Below the pieces are notes generated by a model. It saw only the letters and a program-made list of their open reading frames with translations, made no database searches and had not been told where the DNA came from. A program made the translations under genes and the position numbers. Below, piece after piece: positions 57,661 to 60,737 of a DNA stretch of 60,737 nt; positions within the stretch are counted from its first letter, which is position 1; the number at the start of each line of letters is the position of its first letter. Origin of the DNA: Bacillota bacterium (GTDB lineage: Bacteria; Bacillota; Clostridia; Christensenellales; CAG-138); contig JAEYHP010000117.1 in the NCBI GenBank assembly GCA_023409435.1, positions 1 to 60,737 on the forward strand, read 5' to 3'.

Positions 57661-60609
57661 GTGCGCATTGCGCAATGCAACGATACTTTTTTGCCCGTCG
57701 TAGACGGCGTAGGGCGTGTAGCGTTCGAATATGCGCAGTCGCTTGGCAAACGCTCGCACGAGTGTTATGTGATTGTCCCCATGCGGGACGCGGGATACCG
57801 TGGCAATTATCCGTTTGAAATTGTGGATTTCGCATCCGTCAAAGTGCCCGGCTCCCCGCAGTACAGCACCGGCATTGCGAAACTGGACAGCCACTACGTG
57901 GCCCGCATGGATATGGTGGATCTGGATATCGTCCATGCCCACAGCCCTGGCCCCGCGGGCCTGGAGGCGGCGCGTCTTGCGGCCAAGCACAAGATTCCGT
58001 TGATCGGCACGTTCCACTCCAAATACCAGGAGGATATCCTCCGCTATACCCGCAGCGAGGGCATTGCGCAGATCGGCGCAAAATATGTGGCGGATTTCTT
58101 CGACCGCTGCGACGAGGTCTGGACGGTCAGCCATCTGGCCGCGCATACGCTGCGTTCCTACGGCTATGCCGGGCGCATTGAAATCGTCCCCCACGGCACC
58201 AATATCCCCACCGTCACCGAGGCGGACAAAGCCGCGGTCAGGGAAGCGTTCGCATTGAACGGCGACCCGGTACTGCTGTATGTGGGGCAGATGGACCGCA
58301 AAAAGAATATCAAACTTACGCTGGAAGCCGCGGCGAAGCTTTACCAGCGTGGCAAGCGCTTTCAGCTTGTACTGGCCGGCCAGGGCAAGGATTCTGACGT
58401 CATACGCATGTATGCGGACGAGTTGGGGTTACATGACGCCATACGCTTTACCGGGCATATTGCGGATATGCGTACGCTCAACGGGTTGTATGCCAGCGCG
58501 TCCCTGTTCGTGTTCCCCTCCGCGTACGATACGGCGGGCCTTGTAGTACGCGAGGCGGCGGCAGCGGGCACGCCCTCCGTGGTACTGATGGACAGCGCCC
58601 CCGCGGAAGTGATAGAGGACGGGAAGAACGGTTATCTGTGCGAGGACGACCCGGAGTCCCTTGCTTCGGTACTTACCGGCGCGCTTTCGGATATGCACCG
58701 TCTCAGTGCGGTGGGAGAGCGCTCGAAGGCGACCATACCCATCCCATGGGAAAAGGTGATAGACGGCGTGGAGGAGCGCTACCGTGCACTCTCCGAGCAA
58801 AAGCGCCCGGTATTAAAGCGCAAGCGCGGACCTTTGCGCAAGGAACTCACGCTGGTTGACCAATCGCTTGAAAAGCGGACGGTGGACATGCTGTGGCGTT
58901 TTGTGCGGCAGGATCTTGAGCACGTATATTCCTACCCGTATACGCCGCAAAAGCGGATTTCAGGCTGTGCGCACGTTGCGTCGCTTCCCCGCTCCACACC
59001 CGAGGAGCAGGGAATGAACAGCCGCGATATCCTGACGCTTTACCATTCGTTGGACTCCAACCTTTCTTCCAACCTGCATGCCATGATGGTGGTGAAGAAC
59101 GGGTATGTGATTTCGGAAGGCTATTGGGCCCCATATGAAAAGGAATACCCGCACCAGCTTTACTCGCTGAGCAAGAGTATCACGGGCGCCGCCGTCGGCA
59201 TGCTGGTGGACGAAGGGAAACTTTCGCTCTCCGAGCGCATTGTGGATATCTTTGCGGATAAAATTCCGGACCCGTCCACGCACCACTACAAAGACGCGAC
59301 CGTATGGCACCTTTTAACCATGAGCACCGGTTCCCGCTTCAACGAGATTGGCTCCGTGCTGGGGCCGGATTGGGAAAAAGAATTCTTAGACGCGGGCGGG
59401 CGGTATGCCCCGGGCACGCAATTTTGTTACAACTCCATGAATTCCTACATGCTTGCCGCCATCATCCGGCGCAAGACGGGTATGGGCTTGTTGGAATACT
59501 TAAAGCCCCGCCTGTTTGAGCCGCTGGGCATCGGGGAAGTCAGTTGGGATACCTGCCCCATGGGTACGGAAAAAGGCGGCTGGGGCCTGACATTGAAGCT
59601 GGAGGACGTGGCGAAAATCGGTCTTTTGTATTTGCAAAAAGGCCGGTACGTGGTTAACGGCGAAGAGCGCCAGCTAGTAAGCGAGAACTGGATCAAGGAA
59701 TCCACCCGCATGCAGATTGAAACGCCAAACGGCGAGTGCAAGGACGGCTACGGCTACCAGATCTGGTGCGCGCCGTACCCGGGCGGATACCTGTTCAACG
59801 GCGCGTTCGGCCAGTACATGCTCTCCCTGCCCAAGCATAACGCGCTGGTGGTGCTGTTCAGCGGTTCCCCGCTGTTGTTTGCCCAGAGCGAAACCATGGA
59901 TTATGTGTACCGCTGCTTCCAGAATGCCGAAAACGGGCCTCTCCCTAAGAGCCCCGCAGCGCAGCGTGCGCTTTCCTCGTTCCTTTCCGAACTTTCCTGC
60001 CGCAACAAGGAGGACGCCGCCCCCAACGGCTGCATGCCCATGCCGTTCAACTGGGTACGCGAGCAGCTTTCCGGCAACACCTATTCATTTGCCGCGAACA
60101 AGGCGGGTATATTCCCGTTTGTGCTACAATCCATCCACAACAACTTTCCGGCGGGCATTTCCTCTGTATCGTTTCGCACCGCGGAGGATGGCGCGCTTGA
60201 GCTTTCCATTAAAGAGGGAGACGAAGCGCATACCATAAGCATAAAGGAAGATCAGTTCACCCGCGCCACCGTAAAGGTTGGGGAAGAAGCGCATCCCATG
60301 GGCGTTTCGGCCCGCTTCGGCATGCTTAGTAACGGCGAGGCGCAATTGCGGCTGTATCTTTACTATCTTACCACGCCCTGCACCCGGGTAGTGACGTTCG
60401 TGCTCAAAGAGGATACGCTGTATGTGACGCTCGACGAAAACCCCACGGTGCAGAAGGCCGCCGTCATGCTGATGACGCTGATACAGCTTGCTTACAGCGA
60501 ATTTGGCAGCATGCTGCACTTGTTGCGGCGCAACCGGGTGCAAAACCATTTCTTTTCCTTTGGGACTTCAACCGTCACGGGCAAGCGCATGACTGAACCC
60601 GTGGCATAG
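57661..60609 (+). CDS. Glycosyltransferase (GT4)/beta-lactamase-like serine hydrolase fusion
   Basis: 982-residue two-enzyme protein starting at GTG. Residues 1 to about 385 are a GT4 glycosyltransferase of the diacylglycerol-glucosyltransferase type: LPVVDGVGRVAFEY, IGTFHSKYQED, VPHGTNIP, YVGQMDRKKN, and the EX7E region VVREAAAAGTPSVVLMDSAPAEVIED in outline. Residues about 430-760 are a class C beta-lactamase/esterase domain with SxxK at S502-K505 (YSLSK), YNSMNSY near 589 and GAFGQYM near 715. A final 200 residues are beta-rich and unassigned. No signal peptide is seen. It may make and trim a glycolipid or wall polymer; the fusion itself is unusual. Confidence 0.85.
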   Translation: MRIAQCNDTFLPVVDGVGRVAFEYAQSLGKRSHECYVIVPMRDAGYRGNYPFEIVDFASVKVPGSPQYSTGIAKLDSHYVARMDMVDLDIVHAHSPGPAGLEAARLAAKHKIPLIGTFHSKYQEDILRYTRSEGIAQIGAKYVADFFDRCDEVWTVSHLAAHTLRSYGYAGRIEIVPHGTNIPTVTEADKAAVREAFALNGDPVLLYVGQMDRKKNIKLTLEAAAKLYQRGKRFQLVLAGQGKDSDVIRMYADELGLHDAIRFTGHIADMRTLNGLYASASLFVFPSAYDTAGLVVREAAAAGTPSVVLMDSAPAEVIEDGKNGYLCEDDPESLASVLTGALSDMHRLSAVGERSKATIPIPWEKVIDGVEERYRALSEQKRPVLKRKRGPLRKELTLVDQSLEKRTVDMLWRFVRQDLEHVYSYPYTPQKRISGCAHVASLPRSTPEEQGMNSRDILTLYHSLDSNLSSNLHAMMVVKNGYVISEGYWAPYEKEYPHQLYSLSKSITGAAVGMLVDEGKLSLSERIVDIFADKIPDPSTHHYKDATVWHLLTMSTGSRFNEIGSVLGPDWEKEFLDAGGRYAPGTQFCYNSMNSYMLAAIIRRKTGMGLLEYLKPRLFEPLGIGEVSWDTCPMGTEKGGWGLTLKLEDVAKIGLLYLQKGRYVVNGEERQLVSENWIKESTRMQIETPNGECKDGYGYQIWCAPYPGGYLFNGAFGQYMLSLPKHNALVVLFSGSPLLFAQSETMDYVYRCFQNAENGPLPKSPAAQRALSSFLSELSCRNKEDAAPNGCMPMPFNWVREQLSGNTYSFAANKAGIFPFVLQSIHNNFPAGISSVSFRTAEDGALELSIKEGDEAHTISIKEDQFTRATVKVGEEAHPMGVSARFGMLSNGEAQLRLYLYYLTTPCTRVVTFVLKEDTLYVTLDENPTVQKAAVMLMTLIQLAYSEFGSMLHLLRRNRVQNHFFSFGTSTVTGKRMTEPVA

Positions 60610-60622
60610 AGGGGGTATTTGA

Positions 60623-60737
60623 ATGAAGAAGACGCTTTACAGATCCACTACCAACAAAATGATATGCGGCGTATGCGGCGGCGTATCGGAGTACCTGGAG
60701 GTCGACGTTTCCATTGTGCGCATCGTATGGGGCGTGC
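60623..60737 (+). CDS. PspC-domain protein (partial, runs off the right edge)
   Basis: The first 38 codons read MKKTLYRSTTNKMICGVCGG and VSEYLEVDVSIVRIVW, the standard opening of PspC-domain membrane proteins linked to envelope stress. GAGGGGG precedes the ATG. The gene is 13 bases after the glycosyltransferase fusion and may be co-transcribed with it. Confidence 0.9.
   Translation, partial: MKKTLYRSTTNKMICGVCGGVSEYLEVDVSIVRIVWGV

Overview
The window looks like a chromosomal segment of a spore-forming member of the Bacillota, class Clostridia. The reasons are a tryptophan operon under a T-box leader, purine-rich ribosome binding sites with ATG, GTG and TTG starts, BclA-like collagen proteins, a SpoIIQ-like M23 protein, and a serine recombinase paired with a DUF6870-type protein. 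GC content is moderately high. No rRNA, tRNA or CRISPR array was seen.

Layout. (1) 1-6016, minus strand: trpE-G-D-C-F-B. The first five genes are joined by 4-base ATGA overlaps, and a strong promoter and T-box precede trpE. (2) 6031-7500: a hairpin-rich gap, a collagen-like surface protein and the operator-flanked promoter of a LacI regulator. (3) 7501-18026: LacI regulator, ComEC-like metallo-beta-lactamase protein, a PotABCD-like importer with split permeases, three tandem HAD phosphatase paralogues, and a phosphoglycerate mutase whose sequence is circularly permuted. (4) 18208-25163: second LacI regulator, PHP phosphoesterase, PfkB kinase, MgtC-like protein and a heterodimeric ABC exporter. 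(5) 25514-40248: one apparent 14.7-kb operon with two more importers (fused permeases), two HAD proteins, a LacI-like ligand-binding protein without a DNA-binding domain, a second ComEC-like protein, an endonuclease/exonuclease/phosphatase protein and three small membrane proteins of one family. (6) 40342-47122: a frameshifted peptidyl-prolyl isomerase lipoprotein, then an inositol operon (iolM-N-O-G, as known from Thermotoga) divergent from a third LacI gene. (7) 47142-49949: serine recombinase, DUF6870-like protein and a second collagen-like gene with reversed domain order. (8) 50040-60737: uppP, SH3-repeat protein, SpoIIQ-like protein, a structured non-coding stretch, hemerythrin and CheX-like proteins, a palindromic repeat inside a duplicated terminator, ApbE, a methyltransferase, a glycosyltransferase/serine-hydrolase fusion and the start of a PspC protein.

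How the genes may work together (inference). Regions 3-6 share LacI-type operators of the form YGNAANCGNTTNCR and are crowded with phosphoester enzymes beside three importers of the iron/polyamine/phosphonate/sugar-phosphate superfamily. This suggests an island for taking up and breaking down small organophosphates, possibly inositol- or glycerol-based, with the inositol operon handling a dephosphorylated ring.

The most striking single observation is the permuted phosphoglycerate mutase at 16461-18026. Its canonical C-terminal part comes first, its canonical N-terminal part second, and every catalytic residue I could place is kept.
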